Assembly: GCA_034659475.1 (NCBI GenBank)
Contig: JAYEHK010000047.1
Location: forward strand, 1 to 53,722
Direction of reading: 5' to 3'
DNA length: 53,722 nt
Source: JAYEHK01 sp034659475
GTDB taxonomy: Bacteria; Bacillota; Syntrophomonadia; Syntrophomonadales; Syntrophomonadaceae
Shown one piece after another: positions 1 through 8,630 of this stretch (the first letter of the stretch is position 1; the number at the start of each line of letters is the position of its first letter). The translations under genes were made by a program, and so were the position numbers. Below the pieces are notes generated by a model. The model made no database searches. It worked only from the letters and a program-made list of their open reading frames with translations, and was not told the origin of the DNA.

Positions 1-187
1 GACACATAAACCTTGACGCGAAGCGATTAGGAAAGCGTAGTGCGGGAAAACCGCATGCTGCGTTTGATGTGGCGGGGGTTGGAAACGGGAAGATGACCCG
101 CTTGAGGGGGACACTCACCCGAAAGGGAAGAAACGGCAAGGCCTCACAAGGTCTGCACTTTACCGCGCCTGCCCTCGACCCTATCTT
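1..187 (+). mobile_element. 3' end of a group II intron (domain V at 34-65)
   Basis: Positions 34-65 fold as a group II intron domain V. AGCGTA pairs with TGCGTT through two wobble pairs, followed by an inner GTGCGG/CCGCAT stem, a GAAA-type loop and a two-base GC bulge on the 3' strand. The first three stem bases are AGC, the position of the catalytic triad. A GCGGG/CCCGC hairpin follows at about 70-110 and could be domain VI. No reverse transcriptase is inside the window; it would lie upstream. The exact intron 3' boundary is not fixed from this sequence. The fold was drawn by eye. Confidence 0.5.
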
Positions 188-238
188 TTGACACCTTCGT
201 TCCCCAAGCGGTATATTAAGGAATGGAGGTGTTATATT

Positions 239-1006
239 ATGCCCCGACAAGCTAGAAAAGCAAGTAGTACTGGAATATACCATATCATGCTACGAGGTAT
301 TAACAGGCAAGATATCTTTCACGATGCAGAAGATAAGATGAGATTTATTGAGACAATGGTTAAGTATCGAGCTATTTGTGAATATGAGGTTTATGGATAT
401 TGTTTGATGAGCAATCACATTCATCTATTAATAAAAGAAGGCAAGGAAACGATATCACAGGCAATAAAACGAATCGGAGTAAGCTATGTTTATTGGTACA
501 ATTTAAAATACGACAGGTATGGTCATTTATTCCAGGACAGATTCAAAAGCGAGAGAGTTGAAGACGATAAATACCTGCTGGTAGTATTAAGATACATCCA
601 TCATAACCCGGTAAAGGCAGGGATGGTGAAAGAAGCAGGAGATTACAGGTGGAGTAGCTATACAGAATATATTAACCAAAAAGGCATTTTAACAGAAACA
701 GATTTTATACTAAGCATATTTAATCCCGACCGTAACAAAGCAGTCAAAATATTTGAAGAATTCACAATGGAAGGAAACGAAGACAGCTGCCTAGATGGAG
801 GAGAAAGGAGGAAAAAACAGTTATCAGATGAGGTTGCCAGGAAGCTAATTACAAAGCTGGTCAAATCAGATAACATACAAATATTACAGCAAATGGACAA
901 AAATGAGCGAGACATAATAATAAGAGAACTAAAAGATAATGGAGCTTCCATAAGACAGCTGAGCAGGATAACTGGCCTGGGCAGGCGAATTATTGAAAAA
1001 GCGTAA
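239..1006 (+). CDS. REP-associated Y1 (IS200-like) transposase
   Basis: A 255-aa single-strand DNA transposase of the TnpA_REP (RAYT) type. The HUH motif is H60-I-H62 in SNHIHLL, and the candidate nucleophile is Y119 in LRYIHHNPVKAG, which is diagnostic for this family. Residues 165-255 form a C-terminal extension ending in a helix-turn-helix-like segment (IRQLSRITGLGRR). The start chosen is the ATG preceded by GGAGGT; an upstream in-frame ATG at 188 lacks a ribosome binding site. Family members nick and move short REP palindromes rather than classical insertion sequences. A REP-like palindrome lies directly downstream, which fits. The gene appears intact. Confidence 0.85.
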   Translation: MPRQARKASSTGIYHIMLRGINRQDIFHDAEDKMRFIETMVKYRAICEYEVYGYCLMSNHIHLLIKEGKETISQAIKRIGVSYVYWYNLKYDRYGHLFQDRFKSERVEDDKYLLVVLRYIHHNPVKAGMVKEAGDYRWSSYTEYINQKGILTETDFILSIFNPDRNKAVKIFEEFTMEGNEDSCLDGGERRKKQLSDEVARKLITKLVKSDNIQILQQMDKNERDIIIRELKDNGASIRQLSRITGLGRRIIEKA

Positions 1007-1017
1007 AAACAGAGCAA

Positions 1018-1059
1018 GGTGACAGAGAACCGTCCCCTGTCACCCTTCCCCTGTCACCC
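1018..1059. repeat. REP-like palindrome downstream of the Y1 transposase
   Basis: GGTGACAG and CTGTCACC form an inverted repeat (1018-1044) around the core AGAACCGTCCC. A second half-copy, CCCTGTCACCC, follows at 1050. A related sequence with the same ACCGTCCCC core occurs at 44951-44975. Such palindromes are the known substrates of RAYT transposases; the link to the adjacent gene is inferred from position. Confidence 0.7.
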
Positions 1060-1761
1060 TTATGCTGTAAGCTTTTTCAACTGATTGATAACGTCGTTTA
1101 GCGCTTCCGGCTTAACGGTTTGACTGTTTTTGTAACGGGTGATGTAATTAGCAAGTGCTTCACCCGAGGAAAAAACCGGAACACTTTTACTTTTTACCCG
1201 CAGGGATACTTCATTATGGGTAAACCAGACCATACCCTGAATCCAACCTGAATTATCCAGGCTGTGAGACAGGAGGTATACTTCTCGTTTAACCTGTTTA
1301 ATTGGGTTGATTACAGATTGCTGATACGCATTCCCCTTTTTGCTAATTTTAGTTTGATGCCATTGTGGCGCACTTTCCAGTCCGTGAATAGTGCCTTTTA
1401 GATTTTTAATCTCGATGGCAAAAATACCGTTTTTCCCAACGACTAAAAGGTCGATTTCACCTTTTTGTCCTTGATAGGATAACGGAATATTATTAAAAAC
1501 ATGGTATTCCTGGGGCAAATAACGGGTTAGATTTTTGGCTTTTTCTTCTCCTTGTACCCCGCTTTTCAGAATGTTGTGGCGACGGTTTAACCAAGTGCCC
1601 AGTACAACAAATGATGCACATATGGGGATTGCCAAAAGACTGTGATAATGATAGATAAGCCCTGCTGATAGAAAAACAGACAGAATGGATAGCATTAAAT
1701 ATAAACGATTACGTCTGAATTGAGTATACAGTTGGCTTTCAGAATGGTGCATTCGTGCCAT
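1060..1761 (-). CDS. NERD-domain nuclease-related membrane protein
   Basis: A 233-aa protein with two hydrophobic helices near the N-terminus (about residues 22-57) and a cytoplasmic NERD domain (about 66-185). The PD-(D/E)XK-like residues are visible: E72 in GVQGEE, D104 in GEIDLLVV, and E117/K119 in IEIK. NERD domains are predicted nucleases found on membranes or in DNA-processing proteins, but the substrate is generally unknown. The gene stands alone, converging on the Y1 transposase. It looks intact. Confidence 0.8.
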   Translation of the reverse strand: MARMHHSESQLYTQFRRNRLYLMLSILSVFLSAGLIYHYHSLLAIPICASFVVLGTWLNRRHNILKSGVQGEEKAKNLTRYLPQEYHVFNNIPLSYQGQKGEIDLLVVGKNGIFAIEIKNLKGTIHGLESAPQWHQTKISKKGNAYQQSVINPIKQVKREVYLLSHSLDNSGWIQGMVWFTHNEVSLRVKSKSVPVFSSGEALANYITRYKNSQTVKPEALNDVINQLKKLTA

Positions 1762-2086
1762 TGATTAGCCTCATTTTCTATAGATTTTGGAATACTTCTG
1801 GTCTCTGGGATTTTTAGCATCAGATAACAATTCATTTTCGGAGGTTGCCAGTAAAATAATTAGATAAAGGCGATCATGTAACTGTTTTCAGAAGCCCATT
1901 AACACATGTTATATTGATATTCTAACAGGTATTTTTCCTTCTGGGTTGATAACATTATAAAATATTTTTTTATGAGATCGGAAGGAAAAGGAAGCATCCG
2001 GTAAACATTGTTTGATTAAGGGGTGCTTGAACCATTTATATAGACCAGGGGTATACTGAAAACGGTAAAACAAGGGAAAAGGCGGG

Positions 2087-2116
2087 TTGACTGTACAAAC
2101 CTATCTAAGGTATGAT
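2087..2116 (+). promoter_or_regulatory. sigma-A-type promoter of the betaine operon
   Basis: TTGACT (2087-2092) and TATGAT (2111-2116) are separated by 18 bases. They lie about 40 bases upstream of the c-di-AMP riboswitch, so the riboswitch would be at the 5' end of the transcript. The rest of 1762-2086 holds no gene that I can support. Confidence 0.6.
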
Positions 2117-2151
2117 ATAAAACAAAGTTATAGCCAATTATTAACAAAATT

Positions 2152-2305
2152 TTTGGCAGGCCGAAGTCTCCAGGTGGAGACGCGGGGGAACCACTCTTTG
2201 GGGCGAATTTTCAAGTACCCACCAGCGGTACAGAAATAGGGCCAACCCGAGCCCGAGTCCGTCAGCTAACCCCGTAGGCGAAGCGGGTCTAAGGCGAATT
2301 GATTT
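2152..2305 (+). promoter_or_regulatory. cyclic di-AMP riboswitch (ydaO/yuaA type)
   Basis: The leader contains the conserved blocks of the ydaO class in order: GCGGGGGAACC, TTGGGGCGAATT, AGGGC pairing with GCCC, and CCGAGTCCGTCAGCTAACC followed by CCGTAGGCG. A peripheral hairpin (GTCTCC/GGAGAC) precedes the first block. Known members bind c-di-AMP and usually switch off osmolyte and potassium uptake genes. Here the downstream operon imports glycine betaine, matching that role. I see no clear U-tract terminator between 2305 and the start codon at 2458, so the expression platform is unclear. Confidence 0.9.
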
Positions 2306-2457
2306 TTGAAGTTTAGATGTAACACAATCTAGTCTGCAAACCACACCGAGTAGTATATTTCATTTCTTTGTCCAAGGGCTTTGCTGTAACAGTCTTTGGA
2401 TTGCCTGACCTTAGCTTTTGCTGAACAGCTTTTGCCTGCCAGCAAGGGGGATTCATT

Positions 2458-3522
2458 GTGAGAAAATTGAATAAACAAAGTTGGTTGAGAAACAGGAGTT
2501 TACTGGTGGTCCTGTCATTAATGCTGGGGATTTCCCTCGTTTTGAGCGGTTGTTCAAACGGTAATAATGGGACAGGCGATAACAGTGCAGACAATGCCAA
2601 AGAAAAGCTTGTATTGGCAGATGCCAGCTGGGCAAGTATCCAGGTACACAACCGGATTGCGGGCTTTATCCTTGAAGAAGGCTATGGCTATCCAGTTGAG
2701 TATATGTTCGGCGAAACCCTTCCCACCCTGCAGGGGATAGGAGCAGGTGACATTGATGTGCTCATGGAAGTCTGGGCGGATAATTACGAGGATGCCTGGA
2801 ATAAACTCATTGATGAAGGATCAGTTATTAACATGGGTTCAAATTTTCCGGATTCCACTCAGGGATGGTATGTGCCCACTTATATGATCAAGGGTGATCC
2901 GGAACGAGGCATTGAACCGATAACCCCGGATTTAAAATCCATAAGTGATTTGCCGAAATACTGGGAGGTATTTAAGGATCAGGAGGTACCAACTAAAGGC
3001 AGATTCTATCAGAGCCCGGCTGGTTGGGCCTGCACAGAAGTTAATGAAGAAAAGTTTGTAGCCTATGGACTGGATAAGACTTATAATTTATTCGCATCTG
3101 GTTCACAGACAGCCCTTGCGACCTCAATGGTTACGGCCTATGACAAGGGCGAACCATGGCTGGGTTATTACTGGGAACCGACCTGGGTGATGGGTAAGAT
3201 GGATATGACCTTACTGGAAGAAACGGCTTACGATAAGGAAATCTGGGATAATAACAAAGCCTGTGCTTACCCGCCGTCACGTATTCAAAAAGCGGTGAAC
3301 AAGGATCTGGAAAACAATGCACCTGAAGTATTTGAGTTTGTTAAAAAATATGAAACAACAACTGCACTGACCAATAAGGCACTTGCTTACATGCAGGAAC
3401 ATGATGGTGATACGGAAAAGGCTGCTATCTGGTTTTTACAGGAGTACCCTGATGTTTGGAATGCATGGGTTCCAGATGATGTAGCATCACGTGTTGAACA
3501 GGCTTTAAGCGAGGTGGAATAA
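2458..3522 (+). CDS. opuAC: glycine betaine/proline betaine-binding lipoprotein
   Basis: A 354-aa extracellular solute-binding protein of the OpuAC family. The signal peptide ends in the lipobox LVLSGC, so C32 would be lipidated. The mature part carries the usual ligand-cage tryptophans (for example in ASWASIQVHN, GWYVPTY and GYYWEPTW). The start is a GTG preceded by AAGGGGG at good spacing. It is the first gene of a three-gene ABC importer operon. The ATPase gene starts immediately after its stop. It is under the c-di-AMP riboswitch, so uptake should respond to osmotic status. Confidence 0.9.
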   Translation: MRKLNKQSWLRNRSLLVVLSLMLGISLVLSGCSNGNNGTGDNSADNAKEKLVLADASWASIQVHNRIAGFILEEGYGYPVEYMFGETLPTLQGIGAGDIDVLMEVWADNYEDAWNKLIDEGSVINMGSNFPDSTQGWYVPTYMIKGDPERGIEPITPDLKSISDLPKYWEVFKDQEVPTKGRFYQSPAGWACTEVNEEKFVAYGLDKTYNLFASGSQTALATSMVTAYDKGEPWLGYYWEPTWVMGKMDMTLLEETAYDKEIWDNNKACAYPPSRIQKAVNKDLENNAPEVFEFVKKYETTTALTNKALAYMQEHDGDTEKAAIWFLQEYPDVWNAWVPDDVASRVEQALSEVE

Positions 3523-4437
3523 ATGGATAATCCACAAACTCTGATTGTCCAGATCGCGAATCTATGGAAAGTCTTCAGTGCCAGTCACACCATAGATGTA
3601 ATGGATCAGGAAGCAGTGGAAAAGGCGGAGGACCATGGTGCGATTGCAGCAGTGCGTGATGTATCTTTTGACATTAACCGGGGGGAAGTCTTTGTGATTA
3701 TGGGTCTCTCCGGAAGCGGGAAATCCAGTTTGATCCGATGCCTTCCGAGATTGGTGGATCCGGATGATGGTAAAATGATCATTGCTGGTGAAGATGTTAT
3801 GGGAATGAACGAGGCGGAACTCATTGAGTTCCGCCGTAACAAAGTCGCCATGGTCTTTCAGCACTATGGACTGATGCCGCATAGGACGGTTCTGGAAAAC
3901 GTGGCTTTTGGGCTGAAGTTAAAAGGGATTGAGCGCTTACAACGAAGGAACAAGGCATGTGAAGTCATTGAACAGGTGGGACTTAAAGGCTGGGAAAAAC
4001 ATTATCCGTCCCAGTTGTCCGGCGGGATGCAGCAACGGGTAGGCATTGCGCGCGCACTAATTCAGGACACAGACTTGCTCCTTATGGATGAGCCTTTCAG
4101 CGGTTTAGATCCTTTGATCCGAAGAGAAATGCAGGATGAACTGGTAAAGCTACAGAAGGACCTTCATAAAACCATCGTTTTTGTTACTCATGATCTCAAC
4201 GAAGCCTTTTTCTTGGGAGATCACATGGCGGTTATGCAAAAGGGTTCATTCGTACAGATAGGAACTCCACAGGAGATTGTAAGCAATCCGGCAGATGAGT
4301 ATGTACGTCGTTTTGTGCATGACGAAAGACGGGTGGCTCTGATGGTGGAAGGTGGCAGGAACCAAACATCTTCGACGGTTCATGTTGTTAATGATAAACG
4401 ACCAAAACTGAAAAAGGCCGCTGTTGGAGGTGAATAA
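3523..4437 (+). CDS. opuAA: glycine betaine ABC transporter ATP-binding protein
   Basis: A 304-aa ABC ATPase. Walker A is GLSGSGKSS (61-69), the signature is LSGGMQQRVGIARAL, Walker B is DLLLMDEPFSGLDP, and an H-loop follows in VFVTHDLNEA. It matches OpuAA/ProV over the nucleotide-binding domain and keeps the N-terminal extension of that family. It is shorter than classical OpuAA (about 400 aa) because the C-terminal tandem CBS domains are absent. In other species those domains sense ionic strength or c-di-AMP. Control here may therefore rest on the riboswitch. Confidence 0.9.
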   Translation: MDNPQTLIVQIANLWKVFSASHTIDVMDQEAVEKAEDHGAIAAVRDVSFDINRGEVFVIMGLSGSGKSSLIRCLPRLVDPDDGKMIIAGEDVMGMNEAELIEFRRNKVAMVFQHYGLMPHRTVLENVAFGLKLKGIERLQRRNKACEVIEQVGLKGWEKHYPSQLSGGMQQRVGIARALIQDTDLLLMDEPFSGLDPLIRREMQDELVKLQKDLHKTIVFVTHDLNEAFFLGDHMAVMQKGSFVQIGTPQEIVSNPADEYVRRFVHDERRVALMVEGGRNQTSSTVHVVNDKRPKLKKAAVGGE

Positions 4438-4439
4438 GC

Positions 4440-5294
4440 GTGTTTCCTGAATTTTTACAATTCCACATAGCACCCTATATAGATCAATTTGTTGAATGGA
4501 TGAAAATAGCATGGGCTCCATTTTTTGATGCGTTTACAGTGTTGCTTCTAAGTTTGTTATTAAAAATTGAAGCAGGTCTTACGTATATTCCTTGGTGGCT
4601 GCTGATCGGTGTGATTATCGGTGTGTACTGGTGGCAGAGCCGTAATATTGCGAAAACCATTGTGCTTGGGCTGCTTTTTATCAGTATTGGTTCATTTGGA
4701 CTCTGGGAAGTATCGATGAAAACCCTTTCCATTGTCATTGTGTCGGTTCTTGTTTCTCTGGTAATCGGCGTTCCCCTAGGAATTGCCATGGCTGAATCTG
4801 ACCGGGTTAGTACGATTGTTACGCCGATTCTTGATGTTATGCAAACCATGCCCAGTTTTGTATACCTGATTCCGGCTCTGATGCTTTTCAGTTTGGGTAA
4901 GGTGCCAGGCGTAGTGGCAACCGTTATATACGCGTTGCCGCCGGTTGTGCGTCTGACAAATCTAGGAATTCGTCAGGTATCAGAGGCTGTGCAGGAAGCG
5001 GCAGCCGCATTTGGCGCTACCCGCAGGCAGATGCTCAAGGAAGTCAGACTGCCGCTGGCGATGCCGTCTATTCTGGCAGGAGTAAACCAGACTACCATGA
5101 TGGCGCTGGCGATGGTCGTTATTGCCAGCATGATCGGTGCCGGTGGGCTGGGAGAAAAAGTATTAATCGCCACCAATCGAATGGAAGTCGGACAGGGTTT
5201 TGAAGCAGGATGGGCCATTGTTGTTCTGGCCATCGTAATCGATCGCCTCACACAGGGCATCGCCAAACGTTGGGACATCCCCTCCGTCTCTTAA
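4440..5294 (+). CDS. opuAB: glycine betaine ABC transporter permease
   Basis: A 284-aa membrane permease of the ProW/OpuAB type with several transmembrane helices. The EAA loop coupling it to the ATPase is visible in QEAAAAFGATRRQMLKEVRLPLAMPSI. The start is a GTG overlapping the end of the previous gene's ribosome binding region (GGAGGTGAATAAGC). It is the third and last gene of the operon, which ends in a strong terminator 15 bases downstream. Confidence 0.9.
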   Translation: MFPEFLQFHIAPYIDQFVEWMKIAWAPFFDAFTVLLLSLLLKIEAGLTYIPWWLLIGVIIGVYWWQSRNIAKTIVLGLLFISIGSFGLWEVSMKTLSIVIVSVLVSLVIGVPLGIAMAESDRVSTIVTPILDVMQTMPSFVYLIPALMLFSLGKVPGVVATVIYALPPVVRLTNLGIRQVSEAVQEAAAAFGATRRQMLKEVRLPLAMPSILAGVNQTTMMALAMVVIASMIGAGGLGEKVLIATNRMEVGQGFEAGWAIVVLAIVIDRLTQGIAKRWDIPSVS

Positions 5295-5308
5295 TGAAAA
5301 TTGTTTTA

Positions 5309-5361
5309 AAAAGGGGACTGTTCTTGTAGGTGAATTTATCTACAAGAACAGTCCCCTTTTA
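5309..5361 (+). terminator. rho-independent terminator of the betaine operon
   Basis: A perfect 21-bp inverted repeat (AAAAGGGGACTGTTCTTGTAG and its complement) around a 10-base loop, flanked by A and T runs, so it could act in both directions. The GGGGACNGT arm resembles the REP-like GTCCCC repeats elsewhere in the window. Confidence 0.85.
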
Positions 5362-5397
5362 TTATTAACCAACCATACAGATCCGTCCCCGAGACTC

Positions 5398-5500
5398 ACC
5401 AAAAAGGTCCGCGTTAAATTCAACCTATTTTCTAATTAACCCACTTCAACGTTCCAACTGTCCAACTTATGATTCCGCTTATACTCAATCTATTTTCTAA
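5398..5500 (+). repeat. dispersed intergenic repeat, copy 1
   Basis: It contains AAAAAGGTCCGCGT, CCACTTCAACGTTCCAACTG and TTCAACCTATTTTCTAA. The same blocks in the same order recur at about 46566-46702, and parts recur inverted at about 51129-51285. It has no coding potential. It lies between the betaine operon terminator and the radical SAM gene. Confidence 0.7.
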
Positions 5501-6451
5501 TTAACGTTTATATTTGTCATGGAGCTTGCGCATGAAGAAACGACGTCCATCAAATTGGATTTCTACGAGTTTTTCATGCGTTAGCAGGTCATCGACGATT
5601 GTCCATGACTCCCCTGCTTTGCCGAGCAGTTCCTCAACAGCGTCCTGTCGCATGGGGTGAACGGAAGTAATGTTTAACAAATCTTCTGTGATGTCGCCGG
5701 TCGAAGAAAAGCTGTTCCCTTCATAACCCAGCAGACATTCAACCTTTTTGATACGATCAGCGTAAATCTGATAAGCACGATTGATGGCGTATTCTTCTGG
5801 TGGCTGTACCCAGTTGTCAGCAGGCGGACGTGTGGGAATTGTGAGATATGCTGTATCTGGATTTACACGTTCAATAAACTGAGCGTTTTTCTCAAGAGTA
5901 TCTTTTTCATCATTTATACTTCTAATGAGCATGGTTTCAGTAAACAACTTTCCTTTAAATTCTTCTCTGAAAAGAAGGATTCCTTCCAGGATTTTATCTA
6001 GGGAAAGGGTCTTTACTGGATGGTCGGTTTTGCGCCAGACAGCTTCATCAACTGCATCTACTTTTACAGAAACCCAATCAGCTTTGGACAGATCTCTTCG
6101 TACATCTTCACGCCATAGCAGAGAAGCATTTGTGATGACCGCGATCTTCAAACCCAGCGGACGCAGTAATTCAATTTCCTTACCCAGATTAATATCCAGC
6201 GTAGGTTCTCCATCTGGAACAAAGGACAGATAATCAATGACTTCGCCCTGCTCGGAAGCTCGCTCTACGACCTCTTTGACTTCTGCGTAGATTTCTTCTG
6301 GTTCATAAAAAGGCTGTCTCTCAATCTGCATATGCGTAGAATGTCCCTGCTGACAGTATACGCAAGTATATGAACAGATTTTCGGGGGGATATTGTTAAT
6401 TCCCAGGCTTCGTCCTAATCGACGTGAGGGAATAGGGCCAAAAGTGTACAT
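5501..6451 (-). CDS. radical SAM protein (COG0731-like)
   Basis: A 316-aa radical SAM enzyme. The [4Fe-4S]-binding motif CSYTCVYC places cysteines at 26, 30 and 33. The preceding GPIPSRRLGRSLGINN is the typical opening of the COG0731 family. The following FVPDGEPTLD is the GGE-like SAM-binding region. Family members are often annotated as wyosine-like Fe-S oxidoreductases, but the bacterial substrate is unknown. The C-terminal part (about 235-316) looks like a small winged-helix-like segment. It is convergent with the betaine operon and downstream of zur on the same strand. Confidence 0.8.
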   Translation of the reverse strand: MYTFGPIPSRRLGRSLGINNIPPKICSYTCVYCQQGHSTHMQIERQPFYEPEEIYAEVKEVVERASEQGEVIDYLSFVPDGEPTLDINLGKEIELLRPLGLKIAVITNASLLWREDVRRDLSKADWVSVKVDAVDEAVWRKTDHPVKTLSLDKILEGILLFREEFKGKLFTETMLIRSINDEKDTLEKNAQFIERVNPDTAYLTIPTRPPADNWVQPPEEYAINRAYQIYADRIKKVECLLGYEGNSFSSTGDITEDLLNITSVHPMRQDAVEELLGKAGESWTIVDDLLTHEKLVEIQFDGRRFFMRKLHDKYKR

Positions 6452-6478
6452 GAGATATCTCCTATCTTTGGTATTTCT

Positions 6479-6922
6479 TTAAGATTTATATTGGTTTACA
6501 GTCTGACACAAGGGGCAGTAACCATAAACTTCAAACTTGCATTCCAGTTCCGAAAAATGATTGAGATCCTTACCTTCCAGGTTGTTAAGGGGACAAAACG
6601 CCAGAGGTATGACACGTCCACAGGATTTGCAGATTAAGTGATGATGATGCTGTTTATCCTAGTGGTTAATTGCGTAATAATTAATCCCGTCATTTTTGGA
6701 AATTTTACACAGAGCACCGATCTCTGTAAGAGTATCAAGGTTTCTGTAAATCGTAGAAAAATTTACTGAAGGATTTTTCTCTGCAACGGCTTCATAGAGC
6801 TGTTGAGCACTTGTCCATTTGTCCGAGCTTTGCAAGAGAGCCTGGAAGAGAAAACGCCGATTTTTTGTTAATTTATAGCCCTTTTCTATCAAACGTTTTT
6901 CAAGGTATTCTGTCTCGTGCAC
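6479..6922 (-). pseudogene. zur: zur-like Fur-family regulator with an in-frame amber codon
   Basis: The reading frame encodes a full 147-residue Fur-family protein, but codon 88 is TAG (6659-6661). Upstream are the winged-helix DNA-binding part and the dimerisation start (SVNFSTIYRNLDTLTEIGALCKI). Downstream in the same frame are the metal-binding HHHH, CKSCG and CPLC motifs. The TAG replaces what would be a CAG Gln codon by one transition. The gene follows the zinc ABC operon, so a zinc-responsive role is inferred. It may be a recent null allele, a sequencing error, or amber readthrough. TAG serves as an ordinary stop for several intact genes here. Confidence 0.75.
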
Positions 6923-6991
6923 AGCACTTTCTCCTTCCTATCAGTTAATTAATATTATAGTCCCAGGGGGAAATAATTTCAAAATAATATT

Positions 6992-7849
6992 TTACTGGTT
7001 AACGGCCTTTGAGTCTGATTGTTGTTTCATATGAGTAACTAATTGTTTTACCAAAAGCGCTATTGCATAAGAAGAAACTGATAAAATAACAATCGAGGCT
7101 CCGGAGGCTACGCCCAGCATATAAGAGATCCAAAGTCCGCCAATACAAAATAAAGTACCCAGGATAATGGATAGAATCATAATTTTTCTTAAATCATACG
7201 TTATCATACGACCGATTGTCGGAGGTACGCAGAGCAACGCAAGGATAAGGATTAAACCGACCACCCTGATCATCAAAACCACGGTAATTGCTATAAGGAT
7301 AAACACCAGATATTCAGTAAAACACATACGTAAGCCTAATGCCGTACTGAATTCTTCGTCAAACAGGTATGCTTTGATCAAATCATAGAAACCCAGAACG
7401 GAGAGCAATACGACAATATCAAGAGCGACCATAAACATCAGATCCTGGGTGGTAACCGTTAGGATGTCACCAAATAGATACGAGGTCATATGCGGTGGAT
7501 AACCCGGAGTCAGGGCGATAAAAATGACGCCCAGCGCCATGCCCAGCGGCCAGAACATACCCACAAGTACGTCGGCATTGGCATAGGCTTTTCTTTTAAT
7601 GGCAGCAATGGCGACCGATGAACCAGTGGAGAAAAGCAACGCACCAACGATGGGTTCTATGCCCAGAAAATATCCCAGACCGATCCCGCCAAATGCGGTA
7701 TGTGCAATGCCCCCACTCATCATCAGATAACCTTTTCCCACGATAATGGTACCGATGATTCCACAGGCCAAGCTGGCCAGCAAAGCACCAGCCACCGCGT
7801 GTTGTAAAAAAGTATACTCAAAAAGGGCTGTAAACATTACTGCCTCCAT
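6992..7849 (-). CDS. znuB: zinc/manganese ABC transporter permease
   Basis: A 285-aa ABC-3 family (ZnuB/MntB-like) permease with eight or nine hydrophobic helices. It opens with FLQHAVAGALLASLACGIIGT and carries the conserved ALLCVPPTIGRM segment. A second in-frame ATG at 7837 (MFTALFEY) is a plausible alternative start. The gene overlaps the end of the ATPase gene by about 30 bases, implying translational coupling. It is third in the operon znuA-znuC-znuB-zur. Confidence 0.85.
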   Translation of the reverse strand: MEAVMFTALFEYTFLQHAVAGALLASLACGIIGTIIVGKGYLMMSGGIAHTAFGGIGLGYFLGIEPIVGALLFSTGSSVAIAAIKRKAYANADVLVGMFWPLGMALGVIFIALTPGYPPHMTSYLFGDILTVTTQDLMFMVALDIVVLLSVLGFYDLIKAYLFDEEFSTALGLRMCFTEYLVFILIAITVVLMIRVVGLILILALLCVPPTIGRMITYDLRKIMILSIILGTLFCIGGLWISYMLGVASGASIVILSVSSYAIALLVKQLVTHMKQQSDSKAVNQ

Positions 7850-8612
7850 GTTCTCCCAGCACCCGATGAGGAACGCCGTGGGCGATCAGATCAACCGGAC
7901 AGCCGTAGAGCTGCATGACCAGATCGTTGTTCAGGTTTGGTTCACCGTGATAGTACAGGGTGTGGTTGATACAGGCGATACTCTTTACATAGGAGCTGAC
8001 CGCCAGGGTATCGTGTGTCACAAGAATGATTGTAAGCTCTTTATTCAACTGCTGCAAAAGAGAATAAATGTGGCTGCTCGAAGCAGCATCAAGACTGGCC
8101 GTGGGCTCATCCAGTAAAAGCATCCGCGGTTTTACTGAAAGTGCGCGTGCAATTAACACCCGCTGGAATTGACCGCCGGATAATTGACCGATTTGGCGGT
8201 CTGCCAGGTCAAGAATCTCCAATTCCTTCATATAATAATGTGCGATTTCTTTGTCTTGTTTACTATAACGATGGAAAAAACTTCGCTGCCCCGAGAGGCG
8301 TCCCATTAAGACTGCTTCTCTTACGCTGATGGGAAACTGTCTGTCAATACTGGCTGCCTGCGGGACATAACCAATTGCCTTACGGCTGATCAGAGGGTTT
8401 TGATCAAATACTTTGATCTCCCCGTGTGAAGGTTCCACCAGACCCAGGATAGCCTTTAGAAGGGTGCTTTTGCCTCCTCCATTTGGACCGATAATGCCGA
8501 GAAAATCACCATCATCAATTTCAAGATTAATATCATGCAGAGCACAGATGCTGCCATAACGGACTCCAAGGGAATCCATATGAAGTGCCTGTGTTCCTTG
8601 CTGTTCATTCAT
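7818..8612 (-). CDS. znuC: zinc/manganese ABC transporter ATP-binding protein
   Basis: A 264-aa ABC ATPase with Walker A GPNGGGKSTL, signature LSGGQFQRVLIARAL, Walker B MLLLDEPTASLD and an H-loop in LVTHD. It belongs to the ZnuC/MntB-like ATPases by sequence and by position between a TroA-type binding protein and an ABC-3 permease. It begins 18 bases after znuA ends and overlaps znuB. Confidence 0.87.
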   Translation of the reverse strand: MNEQQGTQALHMDSLGVRYGSICALHDINLEIDDGDFLGIIGPNGGGKSTLLKAILGLVEPSHGEIKVFDQNPLISRKAIGYVPQAASIDRQFPISVREAVLMGRLSGQRSFFHRYSKQDKEIAHYYMKELEILDLADRQIGQLSGGQFQRVLIARALSVKPRMLLLDEPTASLDAASSSHIYSLLQQLNKELTIILVTHDTLAVSSYVKSIACINHTLYYHGEPNLNNDLVMQLYGCPVDLIAHGVPHRVLGEHGGSNVYSPF

Positions 8613-8630
8613 TTAAGAAGGCCTCCTAGT

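Noticed and set aside
2141..2344. Minus-strand open frame across the betaine operon leader.
   Set aside because: The segment matches the c-di-AMP riboswitch; no ribosome binding site or family match supports a gene.
6479..6922. Selenocysteine or pyrrolysine at the zur amber codon as the main explanation.
   Set aside because: The codon is TAG, not TGA, so selenocysteine does not apply. TAG ends several intact genes here (for example DUF2922 and the module A amidase), and a CAG-to-TAG mutation is simpler.
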